Shown here one piece after another: positions 25,742 through 36,039 of a DNA stretch of 64,000 nucleotides (positions are counted from its first letter, which is position 1; the number at the start of each line of letters is the position of its first letter). The notes below the pieces were generated by a model, which had not been told where the DNA came from, ran no database searches, and saw nothing but the letters and a program-made list of their open reading frames with translations. Location of the stretch: NCBI RefSeq assembly GCF_043555975.1, contig NZ_JBIGIA010000001.1:310001-374000 (forward strand). Direction: 5' to 3'. Position numbers and translations under genes: made by a program. The DNA is from Pelomonas nitida (lineage in GTDB: Bacteria > Pseudomonadota > Gammaproteobacteria > Burkholderiales > Burkholderiaceae_C).

Positions 25742-26426
25742 ATGCCTTTTGAATCTGCCTGCGAACACGTGGTGGCGCTGTGCCTCGAACTCTCACGGCG
25801 GGGCTACTTCGCCGGCACGGGCGGCAACCTGATGTTGCGCATCGATGCCGAGCATGTGGCCGTCACGCCGTCGGCCACCGACTATGCCGAGATGCGGCCG
25901 GCCGATGTCGCCGTGCTGCGCCTGCGTGACCTCGCCCGCGTGGCGGGAGAGCGGCCCGCGTCTGTGGAGACGTCGCTGCACGCCCGCGTGCTGCGCGCCC
26001 GGCCCGAGGTGGGGTGCAGCATCCACACCCACCAGCCGGTGGCCAGTGCCTGCGCGCTGCTGGGCCGGCCGCTGACGGTGGCACCGCGCTGGCGCGCGAG
26101 CCTGGGCGACTGCGTGCCGCTGGTGGGCTATGCGCCTTCCGGCAGTGCGTGGCTGGCCGCGCGACTGGGTGCCGCGCTGCGGCCTCACTTGAACGCCTAC
26201 CTGATGCGCAATCACGGCATCTTGTGCTGCGGGCCGGACAGCGCCGCGGCGCTGCAGGCGGTGGACGACCTTGAAGCCCTGGCCCGAGAGCACCTCGCCG
26301 AGCGGATTGCCGAGCAGGTGCGTGCGGGCCGCCAGCCCCAGTTGCAGCGCGTGATGGACGCGCTGCTCGCGTCGGCTCAGCCCGACACCCCCGATCAAGC
26401 CTTCGCGGCGCCGCCGCCCCAAGCCC

Positions 26427-26434
<8 letters not shown>
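25742..26434 (+). CDS. Class II aldolase/adducin family protein, intact metal site
   Basis: The 230-residue protein has all zinc-site residues of the fuculose-1-phosphate aldolase family: E76 (VETSLH), H95 and H97 (SIHTHQ) and H158 (MRNHGIL), plus the phosphate-binding GTGGN motif (residues 25-29) and TPSATDY in place of TPSGxxY. It should cleave or epimerise a phosphorylated sugar to DHAP or another three-carbon unit plus an aldehyde. The stop overlaps the aminotransferase start by 8 bases. Confidence 0.88.
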
Positions 26435-27909
<1,475 letters not shown>

Positions 27910-27929
<20 letters not shown>

Positions 27930-28584
27930 GCGAGCCGACGGCGAGGCGCTGGCAGCGTCGTTGCGCGACCAGTGGTGCGCGCTGCGTGAACGCCTGCAGC
28001 ACAAGCAGTTGCTAGGAGGCGCGCAGCCCACGCTGACGCTGCGCATCCCCGGCAGCGCGGCGATGTGGCATGGCAGCACGCAGGCGGACGAGCCGGTGCT
28101 GTTGGATGGCGCCACCCCGCCGTCGGGACAGGGCTTGCCGCCTGCGGCTGCGGTGTTGGCGCGGCGCGCCGATGTGTGCGCCGTGCTGCACGGCGGCGGG
28201 GTTTTCGGGCAGCTGCTGGCGTCGCTTCAGCCGGCGGGAAGCGCCATGCCGCTGCTGTTCGACGAGCAGGTGCGCCATCTGGGCCGCATGCCTGTCACGC
28301 GTGGCAATGACTGGGCCGCCGGTCTGGGGCAGGGCGGCAACGTTCTGCTGCTGGAGGGCCAAGCATTGGTGCTGGGCATGACGGCGCAGCGGCTGGCCTT
28401 GAACGCCGAGCTGTTCGAGAAGTGCGCCAAGGCCTATGTGCTGGCGTGGGCCACGGGCGGGCGCATCCGGCCGCTGCCCTGGATTGTTCGCTACGTCGCC
28501 AACGGCCGCCTGATGAAAGACGAGGCGCGCGCCCGCGCGCGGGTGGCCGCCGGGCTGCTGCCCGAGGAGAGTCGGGGTTACTGA
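27910..28584 (+). CDS. Aldolase-II-like protein lacking the metal ligands
   Basis: About 224 residues from the ATG at 27910, overlapping the aminotransferase by 20 bases; an upstream in-frame start at 27889 would add seven residues. The pattern resembles a class II aldolase: RARADVC-like lead into AVLHGGGVFGQLLASL, where the intact paralogue has HTH, and GQGGNVLLLEGQALVLG, where it has NHG. Only one of the three His ligands (H94) remains, and the acidic residue is missing. It is probably not a metal aldolase; a partner subunit or altered enzyme is possible. Fold assignment is moderate. Confidence 0.65.
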
Positions 28585-28660
28585 CGCGGCGCTTCGCCGG
28601 GTGCTCTCGACAGCACGGCGGGGTGGCGCCCCGCCTGCGCCGGCTGCGCGCCACCAGCCA

Positions 28661-29095
28661 TCACTTGACGATCAGCACCGGCAGCGCGATGTGCGTCAGC
28701 ACCTTCTGCGTCTCGCTGCCCAGCAGCAGCGCCGCGAAGCCCTTGCGGCCGTGCGAGGCCATCACGATGAGGTCGGCGCTCTCGGCCTTGGCGTGGTCGA
28801 TGATGGCTTCCCAGGCGTGCAGCGCCTCGACGGTGTGGGCCCGGCAGGACAGGCCCTGCGCGGCGGCCTGGGCGCAGACGGCCTCGACACGCTGGGTGGC
28901 GATTCGCAGCTGGGCGTCGATGAATTCCTGTGGCGGCACGGGCTGGATCTCAGACACCGCGCTGTAGGGGAAGGGCTCCATGACGCTCAGCGTCAGCAGC
29001 TGGGCACCGTGGATCTTGGCCAGCTGGATGGCGGTGTCGACCGCGTGGGCGGTGATGTCCGAACCATCGGTGGGGACGAGGATGCGCTTGAACAT
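28661..29095 (-). CDS. Universal stress protein, UspA family
   Basis: The 144-residue protein has the complete ATP-binding signature of the ATP-binding Usp subgroup: ILVPTDGSD at the start and VMASHGRKGFAALLLGSETQ near residues 110-129. These are soluble proteins induced by starvation or anoxia and of unsettled biochemical role. It is monocistronic, convergent with the aldolase-like gene and separated from the sulfurtransferase by 81 bases. Confidence 0.93.
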   Translation of the reverse strand: MFKRILVPTDGSDITAHAVDTAIQLAKIHGAQLLTLSVMEPFPYSAVSEIQPVPPQEFIDAQLRIATQRVEAVCAQAAAQGLSCRAHTVEALHAWEAIIDHAKAESADLIVMASHGRKGFAALLLGSETQKVLTHIALPVLIVK

Positions 29096-29176
29096 TCGGT
29101 CCTCCTGTCGTCGTTGCAGAGGCCTTCAGTGTGGACCATCGTCCGCGCCGTTAGTTGTCGGAGATCAAGCCTTTGT

Positions 29177-29989
29177 TCAACTGCGCGCAATCGGCCGGTT
29201 CGCGTCGGCCGACCATTCGCTCCAGGAGCCCGGGTAGAGCACGCCGTCACCCAGCCCGGCGTGCGCCATGGCCAGCAGGTTGTGGCAGGCGGTGACGCCC
29301 GAGCCGCATTGGTGCACCACGGTGTCAGCGTGCAGCAGCTGCAGTTCCGCGCGCAGTTGCGCGGCCGGCTTGAAGCGGCCGTCGGCGGCCAGGTTGTCCT
29401 TGAAGAAGCGATTGCGCGCGCCGGGGATGTGGCCGGCCGCCTTGTCCAGCGGCTCGACGTCGCCTCGAAACCGCTCGGCGGCGCGGGCATCGATGAGGCG
29501 GACGTTGCCAAGCTGCTTCAGCAGCGTGGCCGCATCGATCTGCCGCACCAGCGAGGTGCCGGGCTGCCAGTCCGTGGGCGTGGCGGTGGGCGCCTGCGTG
29601 TTGCGTTCACCGTCCCAGGCGCCGTCCAGCACGGCCACCTCGGCATGGCCCAGCCAGCGCAGCATCCACCATGCGCGTGCGGCGTACATGCCACCCTGCA
29701 GGTCATAGGTGACGACCTGGCGGCCGGCGCGCAAGCCCAGGCCACGCAGCCGCGCGGCGAAGGCGTCGCGCGCCGGCAGCGGGTGGCGGCCCTGGAAGCG
29801 GCCGTCGGCGGCGGTCTTGGGCCCGGCGAGATCGCGGTCCAGGTGCAGGTAGAAGGCGCTGGGAATGTGGCCCGCGGCATAGGCCCTTTCGCCGGCGGCG
29901 GTGTCGGCCAGGTCGAAGCTGCAGTCGAGGATCAGCGGGTCGGTCAGACCGCGCAGCTCGGTGGCAGAAATCAGCGTCGTGAACGGCAT
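29177..29989 (-). CDS. sseA: 3-Mercaptopyruvate sulfurtransferase-type rhodanese
   Basis: The 270-residue protein has two rhodanese domains. The N-terminal one is inactive (TYDLQGGMYAAR) and the C-terminal one carries the active-site loop CGSGVTAC with catalytic C228. The CG[S/T]G loop is that of mercaptopyruvate sulfurtransferases, unlike the CRKG[VT]T of thiosulfate rhodaneses. It transfers sulfane sulfur to thiol or cyanide acceptors. It follows the DMT transporter in the same orientation, with a copy of the intercistronic repeat between them. Confidence 0.88.
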   Translation of the reverse strand: MPFTTLISATELRGLTDPLILDCSFDLADTAAGERAYAAGHIPSAFYLHLDRDLAGPKTAADGRFQGRHPLPARDAFAARLRGLGLRAGRQVVTYDLQGGMYAARAWWMLRWLGHAEVAVLDGAWDGERNTQAPTATPTDWQPGTSLVRQIDAATLLKQLGNVRLIDARAAERFRGDVEPLDKAAGHIPGARNRFFKDNLAADGRFKPAAQLRAELQLLHADTVVHQCGSGVTACHNLLAMAHAGLGDGVLYPGSWSEWSADANRPIARS

Positions 29990-30017
29990 CTCGGATGCTC
30001 CCGGTGGGGTGTCTTGC

Positions 30018-30098
30018 CCAGCGACTGCCGCACAACCGGCTTTGGCGGGCGGCTGGCAGTGCCCGCTTGAGGACGCGCGGAGCGCGTAGGGGGTGGCT
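30018..30098 (-). repeat. Intercistronic hairpin repeat, copy 3 of 3
   Basis: About 81 bases homologous to 3190-3271 and 5774-5857 (shared CCAGCGACTGCCGC, ACCGGCTTTG, GGCTGGCAGTGCCC, CGCGTAGGGGGTGGCT). The C-run/G-run hairpin has decayed here (GCCCGCTTGAGGACGC). In the direction of transcription it starts within the TAG stop codon of the DMT transporter and ends 28 bases before the sulfurtransferase ATG. Confidence 0.83.
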
Positions 30099-30999
30099 AG
30101 CCCTCGTTGGGATTGAACTGGCTGTCCTTCGGCGGCGGCGCCACCTTGGCCCGCAGCAGCGTGGCCGAGACGCCGGCCCCGATGATGATGATCATGCCGA
30201 CCGTGGCGGGCCAGGTCAGTGGGTCCTTGAACAGCAGCATGCCGTAGCCGAAGGAGAACACGATGCCGAGGTATTGCAGGCAGGCGTTGACCAGCGGCCG
30301 GCCGATGGCGTAGGCGCGGGTCAGGCAGACCTGGGCAGCGGTGGCGAGCAGCCCGACGGCCAGCAGCAGCGCCGCTCCCTTGAGCGTGTGCGTCTGCAGG
30401 CCGCCTTCGGTGATGGCGGTGACCAGCCCGCCCGCGATGGCGCCGCCGGCCGAGAAGTAGAAGACGACGCGCAGGTCCGGCTCACCGGCGCGGCCCAGCG
30501 CCGTCACCTGCAGATAGGCCATGGCCGCGAGCATGCCCGAGACCAGGCCGGCCAGGCCGTGCCAGAGCTGCTGCTGGTCCAGCGTCGGGCGCAGGATCAG
30601 CGCCACGCCGACAAAGCCCAGCAAGACCGAGGCGAGCAGCCGCCAGTCCAGCTTGTTGGCGCCCATCAGCACGGCGCCGCCGAGCAGGAAGAGGGCCATC
30701 CAGACGGAGGACATGTAGTTCAGCGTCATGGCCGTGGCCAGCGGCAGCTTGCCGATGGCGTAGAACCACAGGCACAGCGACGTGACACCGGAGATGCTGC
30801 GCCAGATGTGCATGCCGGGCACCTTGGTGGCCAGCGTGAGGCCTTGGTGGCGTGTCAGCAGCGCCATCGACAGCATGCCGACGATGCCCCGGTACATGAC
30901 GATCTCGCTGGCGGCGTAGAGGTCGCTGGCGAGCTTGACGCAGACCCCCATCGTGGCGAACAGGAAGGTCGCCACGATCATCAGCAGTGGTGCCGGCAT
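30097..30999 (-). CDS. DMT superfamily (EamA) transporter
   Basis: About 300 residues from the ATG at 30999, with ten predicted membrane helices in two EamA repeats. The first repeat opens MPAPLLMIVATFLFATMGVC and the second includes QYLGIVFSFGYGMLLFKDP. DMT proteins export metabolites such as amino acids or aromatic compounds. Its ATG overlaps the Rieske oxygenase stop as ATGA, so the two are translationally coupled and the cargo is probably the oxygenase's substrate or product. Its stop codon lies in the repeat at 30018-30098. Confidence 0.88.
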   Translation of the reverse strand: MPAPLLMIVATFLFATMGVCVKLASDLYAASEIVMYRGIVGMLSMALLTRHQGLTLATKVPGMHIWRSISGVTSLCLWFYAIGKLPLATAMTLNYMSSVWMALFLLGGAVLMGANKLDWRLLASVLLGFVGVALILRPTLDQQQLWHGLAGLVSGMLAAMAYLQVTALGRAGEPDLRVVFYFSAGGAIAGGLVTAITEGGLQTHTLKGAALLLAVGLLATAAQVCLTRAYAIGRPLVNACLQYLGIVFSFGYGMLLFKDPLTWPATVGMIIIIGAGVSATLLRAKVAPPPKDSQFNPNEG

Positions 31000-32132
31000 C
31001 AGCGCAGCTGCCCGATGGCGTCGCCGAGTTCGTTGCGGCACCACTCGTGGAAGTGCTGCATGCCGTCTTCCATCGGGCTCTGGTACGGCCCCACCTCGTT
31101 GTCGCCGCGCATCATCAGCGCGCGGCGGCCGGCGTCCATGCGTTCGCCGATCTCGTCGTCCTCCACGCAGGTCTCCATGTAGGCGGCCTGGTGGGCCTCG
31201 ACGAACTCGCGCTCGAACGCGGCGATTTCCTCGGGGTAGTAGAACTCGACGAGGTTGAGCGTCTTCTGCGGCCCCTGCGGGTGCAGTGTCGACACGACCA
31301 GCACGTGCGGATACCACTCCACCATGATGTGCGGGTAGTAGGTCAGCCAGATCGCGCCGGCCTCGGGTGGGCGGCCCTCCCGGTATTTCAGCAACTGATC
31401 GTGCCAGCGCTGGTAGACCGGCGAACCAGGGCGCTCCAGATCCTTGTGCACGCCGACGGTCTGCACGGAATGGTGCTTGCCGAACTCCCAGGCCAGGTCG
31501 TCGCAGGTGACGAAGCCGCCCAGGCCGGGGTGGAAGGGGCCGACGTGGTAGTCCTCGAGGTAGACCTCGATGAAGGTCTTCCAGTTGTAGTTGCACTCAT
31601 GGGCCTGGACCTTGTCGAGCACATAGCCGGAGAAGTCCAGCTGCGCGCGTGGGCCCAGCTTTGCGAGTTCTGCCGCGACGTCGTGGCCGTTGTCCTCGAA
31701 CAGCAGGCCGTTCCACTCCTGAAGCTTGTAGTTGTTCAGGTTCAGGCAGGGGTCGTGGTCGAAGTGCGGTGCGCCGATCAGTTCGCCCTGATGTGAATAT
31801 GTCCAGCGATGCAGCGGGCAGACGATGTTGGACTTGGTGTTGCCGCGCCCGCGCAGCATGACCGCCTGGCGGTGGCGGCAGACATTGGAGATCAGCTCGA
31901 TGCCTTGCTTCCCTTCAGCCGAACGCACCAGCGCACGGCCTTCACCCTCCTGGGGGAGCGCGTAGTGGTCACCCACCTCAGGCACGGCCAGTGCATGGCC
32001 GACATAGCGGGGCCCTCGCTGAAAGATGCTGGCCTGTTCACGCTGGAACAGATCGGGATCGAAGTAGGCGCTCACCGGGAGCTGGGTCTGGCTGCGTTGG
32101 AGCGCCGAGACAGGGAGGCTCAGGTCGGACAT
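30999..32132 (-). CDS. Rieske non-heme iron oxygenase, alpha subunit
   Basis: The 377-residue protein has a Rieske [2Fe-2S] domain with C85-x-H87 (NVCRHRQ) and C105-x2-H108 (VCPLHRW), then the catalytic domain with mononuclear iron ligands H196 and H201 in EVYLEDYHVGPFHPGL. The adjacent D194 would be the electron bridge. Family members hydroxylate aromatics or demethylate quaternary amines. There is no small beta subunit, ferredoxin or reductase gene beside it, so it is likely a homotrimeric alpha-only enzyme. The substrate is not evident. It is divergent from xseB. Confidence 0.88.
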   Translation of the reverse strand: MSDLSLPVSALQRSQTQLPVSAYFDPDLFQREQASIFQRGPRYVGHALAVPEVGDHYALPQEGEGRALVRSAEGKQGIELISNVCRHRQAVMLRGRGNTKSNIVCPLHRWTYSHQGELIGAPHFDHDPCLNLNNYKLQEWNGLLFEDNGHDVAAELAKLGPRAQLDFSGYVLDKVQAHECNYNWKTFIEVYLEDYHVGPFHPGLGGFVTCDDLAWEFGKHHSVQTVGVHKDLERPGSPVYQRWHDQLLKYREGRPPEAGAIWLTYYPHIMVEWYPHVLVVSTLHPQGPQKTLNLVEFYYPEEIAAFEREFVEAHQAAYMETCVEDDEIGERMDAGRRALMMRGDNEVGPYQSPMEDGMQHFHEWCRNELGDAIGQLR

Positions 32133-32387
32133 GATCCAGGCGGGTCTTTCAGGCGGGTAGGGGTGCTGCGTCCCTCCGGCGCATCTCGGGAATGCCGAGT
32201 CGGCCAGGTTGCGGTGGATGAAGGGGGCGGAGCGCGGGTGGCGTCCGCAAGGGCGGCTCCTCGCACGCGCGCAGCGCGCCAGGAGGTTGGGGATTCTACC
32301 CAGGCCGTCGGTCAGGGGCTACAGCCGGGGCTTCGTTGTGCGGCGAGCCCAGGTCGGCTGTCTACAATCGGCGTTTCGCGTTTTGAA

Positions 32388-32639
32388 ATGACAAAGTCTT
32401 CCCCCCGCGCCAAGGCTGCCGCATCCGACGGCGGCGAACTCAGCTACGAGCAGGCGCTCGATGAGCTGGAACGTCTGGTGGCGGCCATGGAAGGCCAGCA
32501 ACTGCCCTTGGACCAGCTGCTGCAGAGCTACCAGCGCGGGTCGGCGCTGCTGGCCTTGTGCCGTGGTCGCCTGCAGGCTGTGGAGCAGCAGGTCAAGCTG
32601 CTGGATGGGGCAGAGCTGAAGGCCTGGGAGGGCTCTTGA
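32388..32639 (+). CDS. xseB: Exodeoxyribonuclease VII small subunit
   Basis: Eighty-three residues from the ATG at 32388, with the conserved helical hairpin (LSYEQALDELERLVAAMEGQ, LPLDQLLQSYQRGSALLALC). It associates with XseA for single-strand DNA degradation. It heads the conserved xseB-ispA-dxs operon; ispA starts two bases after its stop. A TACAAT at 32363-32368 just upstream is a possible -10 element, without a clear -35. Confidence 0.95.
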   Translation: MTKSSPRAKAAASDGGELSYEQALDELERLVAAMEGQQLPLDQLLQSYQRGSALLALCRGRLQAVEQQVKLLDGAELKAWEGS

Positions 32640-32641
32640 AC

Positions 32642-33529
32642 ATGGAAGCAAAAGACTTCGATCGCTGGGTGGACCAGTCGCTGCTCGCCTTCGAGGCGAC
32701 GCTGGACGACCTGGTGCCGGCCGGCGCCCCCGCTGGCCTCGGTGAGGCGATGCGCTATGCGTCGCTGGGCGGCGGCAAGCGTTTGCGTCCCTTGCTGGTG
32801 CTGGCCAGCTGCGCAGCCGTCAACGGCGACCGCTTCGCGGCGATGCGTGCGGCCTGCGCCGTAGAGCTGATTCACGCTTACTCGCTGGTGCATGACGACA
32901 TGCCCTGCATGGACAACGATGTGCTGCGTCGGGGCAAGCCGACCACCCATGTCGCGTTCGGCGAGGCCCAGGCCATGCTGGCGGGCGACGCGATGCAGGC
33001 GCTGGCCTTCGAGGTGCTGACGCCCGACAGCGGCATCGCCCCGGCCCTGCAGGCGCGGCTGTGCGCGCTGCTGGCGCGTTCGGCCGGTCATGACGGCATG
33101 GCCGGTGGCCAGGCCATCGACCTGGCCAGCATCGGCAGGCAGCTGGATGAATGCACCTTGCGTGACATGCATCGGCGCAAGACTGGCGTGCTGCTGCAGG
33201 CCAGCGTGGTCATGGGCGCGGCGTGCGGCGACGTGTCGGCCGGCGCCGCGCAGTCGCTGTCGGCCTATGGGGCGGCGCTCGGGCTGGCCTTCCAGGTCGT
33301 TGACGACATTCTCGATGTCACGCAGGATTCCGTCGTGCTGGGCAAGACGGCCGGCAAGGATCAGGACGCCAACAAACCCACCTACGTCAGCGTGCTGGGG
33401 CTGGAGCCGGCCAAGGGGCTGGCGCAGCAACTGCGCGCCGAGGCCAAGGCGGCGTTGGTGGCCAGCGGGCTGGCCGATGTCAGCCACCTCAGCCTGTTGG
33501 CCGACTCGGTCGTCGAGCGTGTGAACTGA
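32642..33529 (+). CDS. ispA: (2E,6E)-Farnesyl diphosphate synthase
   Basis: About 295 residues from the ATG at 32642. It has both aspartate-rich motifs of short-chain trans-prenyltransferases: DDMPCMDND (starting D85) and DDILDVTQD near residue 221, together with GGGKRLRP and AGKDQDANKPTYV. It condenses IPP with DMAPP and GPP to farnesyl diphosphate for quinones and undecaprenyl phosphate. It sits between xseB and dxs, the standard proteobacterial arrangement. Confidence 0.96.
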   Translation: MEAKDFDRWVDQSLLAFEATLDDLVPAGAPAGLGEAMRYASLGGGKRLRPLLVLASCAAVNGDRFAAMRAACAVELIHAYSLVHDDMPCMDNDVLRRGKPTTHVAFGEAQAMLAGDAMQALAFEVLTPDSGIAPALQARLCALLARSAGHDGMAGGQAIDLASIGRQLDECTLRDMHRRKTGVLLQASVVMGAACGDVSAGAAQSLSAYGAALGLAFQVVDDILDVTQDSVVLGKTAGKDQDANKPTYVSVLGLEPAKGLAQQLRAEAKAALVASGLADVSHLSLLADSVVERVN

Positions 33530-33542
33530 AAGGTTTCGCCCC

Positions 33543-35441
33543 ATGGACTACACGCTGCTGAACGGCATTTCCAGCCCGGCCGACCTGCGCCGGCTTCCGC
33601 GCACCGAGCTGCAGCGCGTGGCCGACGAGTTGCGCGCCTACGTGCTGGAGAGTGTCTCCAAGACCGGCGGCCACCTGGGGTCCAACCTGGGCACCGTCGA
33701 GCTGACGGTGGCGTTGCATTACGTGTTCAACACGCCGGAGGACCGGCTGGTGTGGGACGTCGGCCACCAGACCTATCCGCACAAGGTGCTGACCGGCCGC
33801 CGCGACCGCATGCCGACGTTGCGCCAAATCGGCGGCATCAGCGGCTTCCCGCGCCGCGACGAAAGCGAGTACGACACCTTCGGCACCGGGCACTCCTCCA
33901 CCTCCATCTCGGCGGCGCACGGCATGGCCATGGCGGCCAAGCTCAAGGGCGAGAACCGCAAGGCCGTGGCCATCATCGGCGACGGCTCGATGACGGCCGG
34001 CATGGCTTTCGAGGCGCTGAACAACGCCGGCGTGGCCCACGGCGGCTTGCTGGGTGACGTGCTGGTCATCCTGAACGACAACGACATGTCGATCAGCCCG
34101 CCGGTCGGTGCGCTGAACAAATACCTGGCGCGCCTCATGAGCGGCAGCTTCTACACGGCGGCCCGCGAGGGCGCCAAGAGCGTGTTGAAGAACACGCCGC
34201 TGTACGAGTTCGCGCGCAAGTTCGAGGAACACACCAAGGGCATGGTCGTGCCGGGCACGATCTTCGAGGAGTTCGGCTTCAACTACGTCGGCCCCATCGA
34301 CGGTCACGACCTCGATACGCTGGTGCCGATGCTGGAGAACCTGCGCGACAAGAAGGGGCCGCAGTTCCTGCACATCGTCACGAAGAAGGGGGCGGGCTAC
34401 AAGCTGGCCGAGGCTGACCCGGTCAAGTACCACGCCGCGTCGGGCAAGTTCGACCCGGCCGTGGGCTTCGTCAAGCCGGCAACGCCCCCGAAGACGACCT
34501 TCACGCAGGTGTTCGGCGAATGGCTGTGCGACATGGCCGAGCAGGACGAGCGGCTGGTCGGCATCACGCCGGCCATGCGCGAGGGCTCCGGCATGGTGGA
34601 GTTCCATCAGCGCTTTCCGCAGCGCTATCACGACGTGGGCATCGCCGAGCAGCATTCGGTGACCTTCGCCGCCGGTCTGGCCTGCGAAGGCATCAAGCCG
34701 GTCGTCGCCATCTATTCCACCTTCCTGCAGCGCGCCTACGACCAGATGGTTCACGACGTGGCCATCCAGAATTTGCCGGTGCTGTTTGCGCTGGACCGTG
34801 CCGGCCTTGTCGGGGCGGATGGCGCCACGCATGCCGGCAACTACGACATCGCCTTCACGCGCTGCATTCCCAACATGGCGGTGCTGACGCCCGCCGACGA
34901 GAACGAATGCCGTCAGGCGCTCTACACCGGCTTCATGCATGACGGCCCGGTGACCGTGCGCTACCCGCGTGGTGCGGGCGCGGGCGTCACGCCGGTGAAG
35001 GCCATGACGGCCCAGCCCTGGGGCAAGGGCGAGGTGCGCCGCAAAGGGCAGCGCATTGCCATCCTCGCGTTTGGCACGTTGCTGTACCCGTCGTTGGAGG
35101 TGGCCGAGCGCCTGGACGCGACGGTGGCCAACATGCGCTTCGTCAAGCCACTGGACGCCGACCTGGTGGCCGAGCTGGCCCGCACGCATGACGCGCTGGT
35201 GACCGTCGAGGACGGCTGCGTGATGGGGGGCGCGGGCAGTGCGGTCACCGAGGCGCTGAGCGCCGCCGGCATCAGCATTCCGGTGCTGCAACTGGGTCTG
35301 CCCGACGAGTTCGTCGAGCATGGCGACCCGGCCAAGCTGATGAGCCTGTGCGGGCTGGACGCCGCCGGCATCGAGGCCAGCATCGTCAAGCGCTTTGGCG
35401 TGAAGCCTAGCGTCGTCCGCGCGGCGAACGAGCGGGGCTGA
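33543..35441 (+). CDS. dxs: 1-Deoxy-D-xylulose-5-phosphate synthase
   Basis: At 632 residues it is full length, with three transketolase-like domains. Visible motifs are SKTGGHLGSNLG, GTGHSSTSISAAHGMA, the TPP/Mg motif GDGSMTAGMAFEALNNA, the catalytic-glutamate region PQRYHDVGIAEQHSVTFAAG and the C-terminal transketolase domain. It joins pyruvate and glyceraldehyde-3-phosphate in the first step of the MEP isoprenoid pathway. It begins 14 bases after ispA. Confidence 0.97.
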   Translation: MDYTLLNGISSPADLRRLPRTELQRVADELRAYVLESVSKTGGHLGSNLGTVELTVALHYVFNTPEDRLVWDVGHQTYPHKVLTGRRDRMPTLRQIGGISGFPRRDESEYDTFGTGHSSTSISAAHGMAMAAKLKGENRKAVAIIGDGSMTAGMAFEALNNAGVAHGGLLGDVLVILNDNDMSISPPVGALNKYLARLMSGSFYTAAREGAKSVLKNTPLYEFARKFEEHTKGMVVPGTIFEEFGFNYVGPIDGHDLDTLVPMLENLRDKKGPQFLHIVTKKGAGYKLAEADPVKYHAASGKFDPAVGFVKPATPPKTTFTQVFGEWLCDMAEQDERLVGITPAMREGSGMVEFHQRFPQRYHDVGIAEQHSVTFAAGLACEGIKPVVAIYSTFLQRAYDQMVHDVAIQNLPVLFALDRAGLVGADGATHAGNYDIAFTRCIPNMAVLTPADENECRQALYTGFMHDGPVTVRYPRGAGAGVTPVKAMTAQPWGKGEVRRKGQRIAILAFGTLLYPSLEVAERLDATVANMRFVKPLDADLVAELARTHDALVTVEDGCVMGGAGSAVTEALSAAGISIPVLQLGLPDEFVEHGDPAKLMSLCGLDAAGIEASIVKRFGVKPSVVRAANERG

Positions 35442-35507
35442 TCGCCTGCACTGTCAGCAAGCAGCGACCGCTATCTTGCCGAGTTGCAGTCAGGCCATCT
35501 GACTGGC

Positions 35508-35960
35508 TCACCGGGAGCGCTTCGGGAAAATGAAGCTCATCACCAGAATCGCGATGCCGCCCAGCAGTACGTAGCGCCCGAGGTCCCTCTCGGCATCGGA
35601 AAAGTCTTCCTTGTTGACGTCGTCAAGTGTGTGCGGATCTTCAGGAAGATAGCGAACCGTCAGCACCGCTGGGCCCGATTTGCTTCGCAAAGCCCGACCC
35701 AACTCGGTGGAAACGCCGACTTCGTCGCGGATCTCTTGACCGGCTTCGGTCGTGAAACGGATATGGGCGGTGTAGTCGCTGTCCTCGTGGTTTCGCTTCT
35801 TTTCCCGCCAATCCAACTTGACGATCTGCGCATCGGCCGTCTTGCCATGTGCGCTTAAGGCAGCTGTCCTCGCCGCATGCTTGTGGCCCAAGAACATAAA
35901 GAGGGCGCCGAGGCCGATAAGGCAAACCGCCGCATTGGGGCTGCGAAGAAGTCCGAACAT
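35508..35960 (-). CDS. DUF3592-like membrane protein
   Basis: The 150-residue protein has a hydrophobic segment at each end (PNAAVCLIGLGALFMFLG and YVLLGGIAILVMSFIFP) and a soluble middle domain with beta strands (ADAQIVKLDWREKK, AHIRFTTEAG, AVLTVRYLPEDP), the layout of DUF3592 proteins. The function is unknown. Its base composition is visibly lower in GC than neighbours and its codon choice is less biased, so recent acquisition is possible. It separates the dxs operon from lysR. Confidence 0.65.
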   Translation of the reverse strand: MFGLLRSPNAAVCLIGLGALFMFLGHKHAARTAALSAHGKTADAQIVKLDWREKKRNHEDSDYTAHIRFTTEAGQEIRDEVGVSTELGRALRSKSGPAVLTVRYLPEDPHTLDDVNKEDFSDAERDLGRYVLLGGIAILVMSFIFPKRSR

Positions 35961-36039
35961 GTGCTTGATCTCCCTGACCGCTGATCAGTCCCTGGCCTGT
36001 TATACGGCGCAGGGCTTTGTTTGTCGGCTTGATTGTGCG

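Noticed and set aside
33489..35321. 610-codon minus-strand frame over dxs
   Set aside because: Shadow of dxs, whose motifs are complete on the plus strand.
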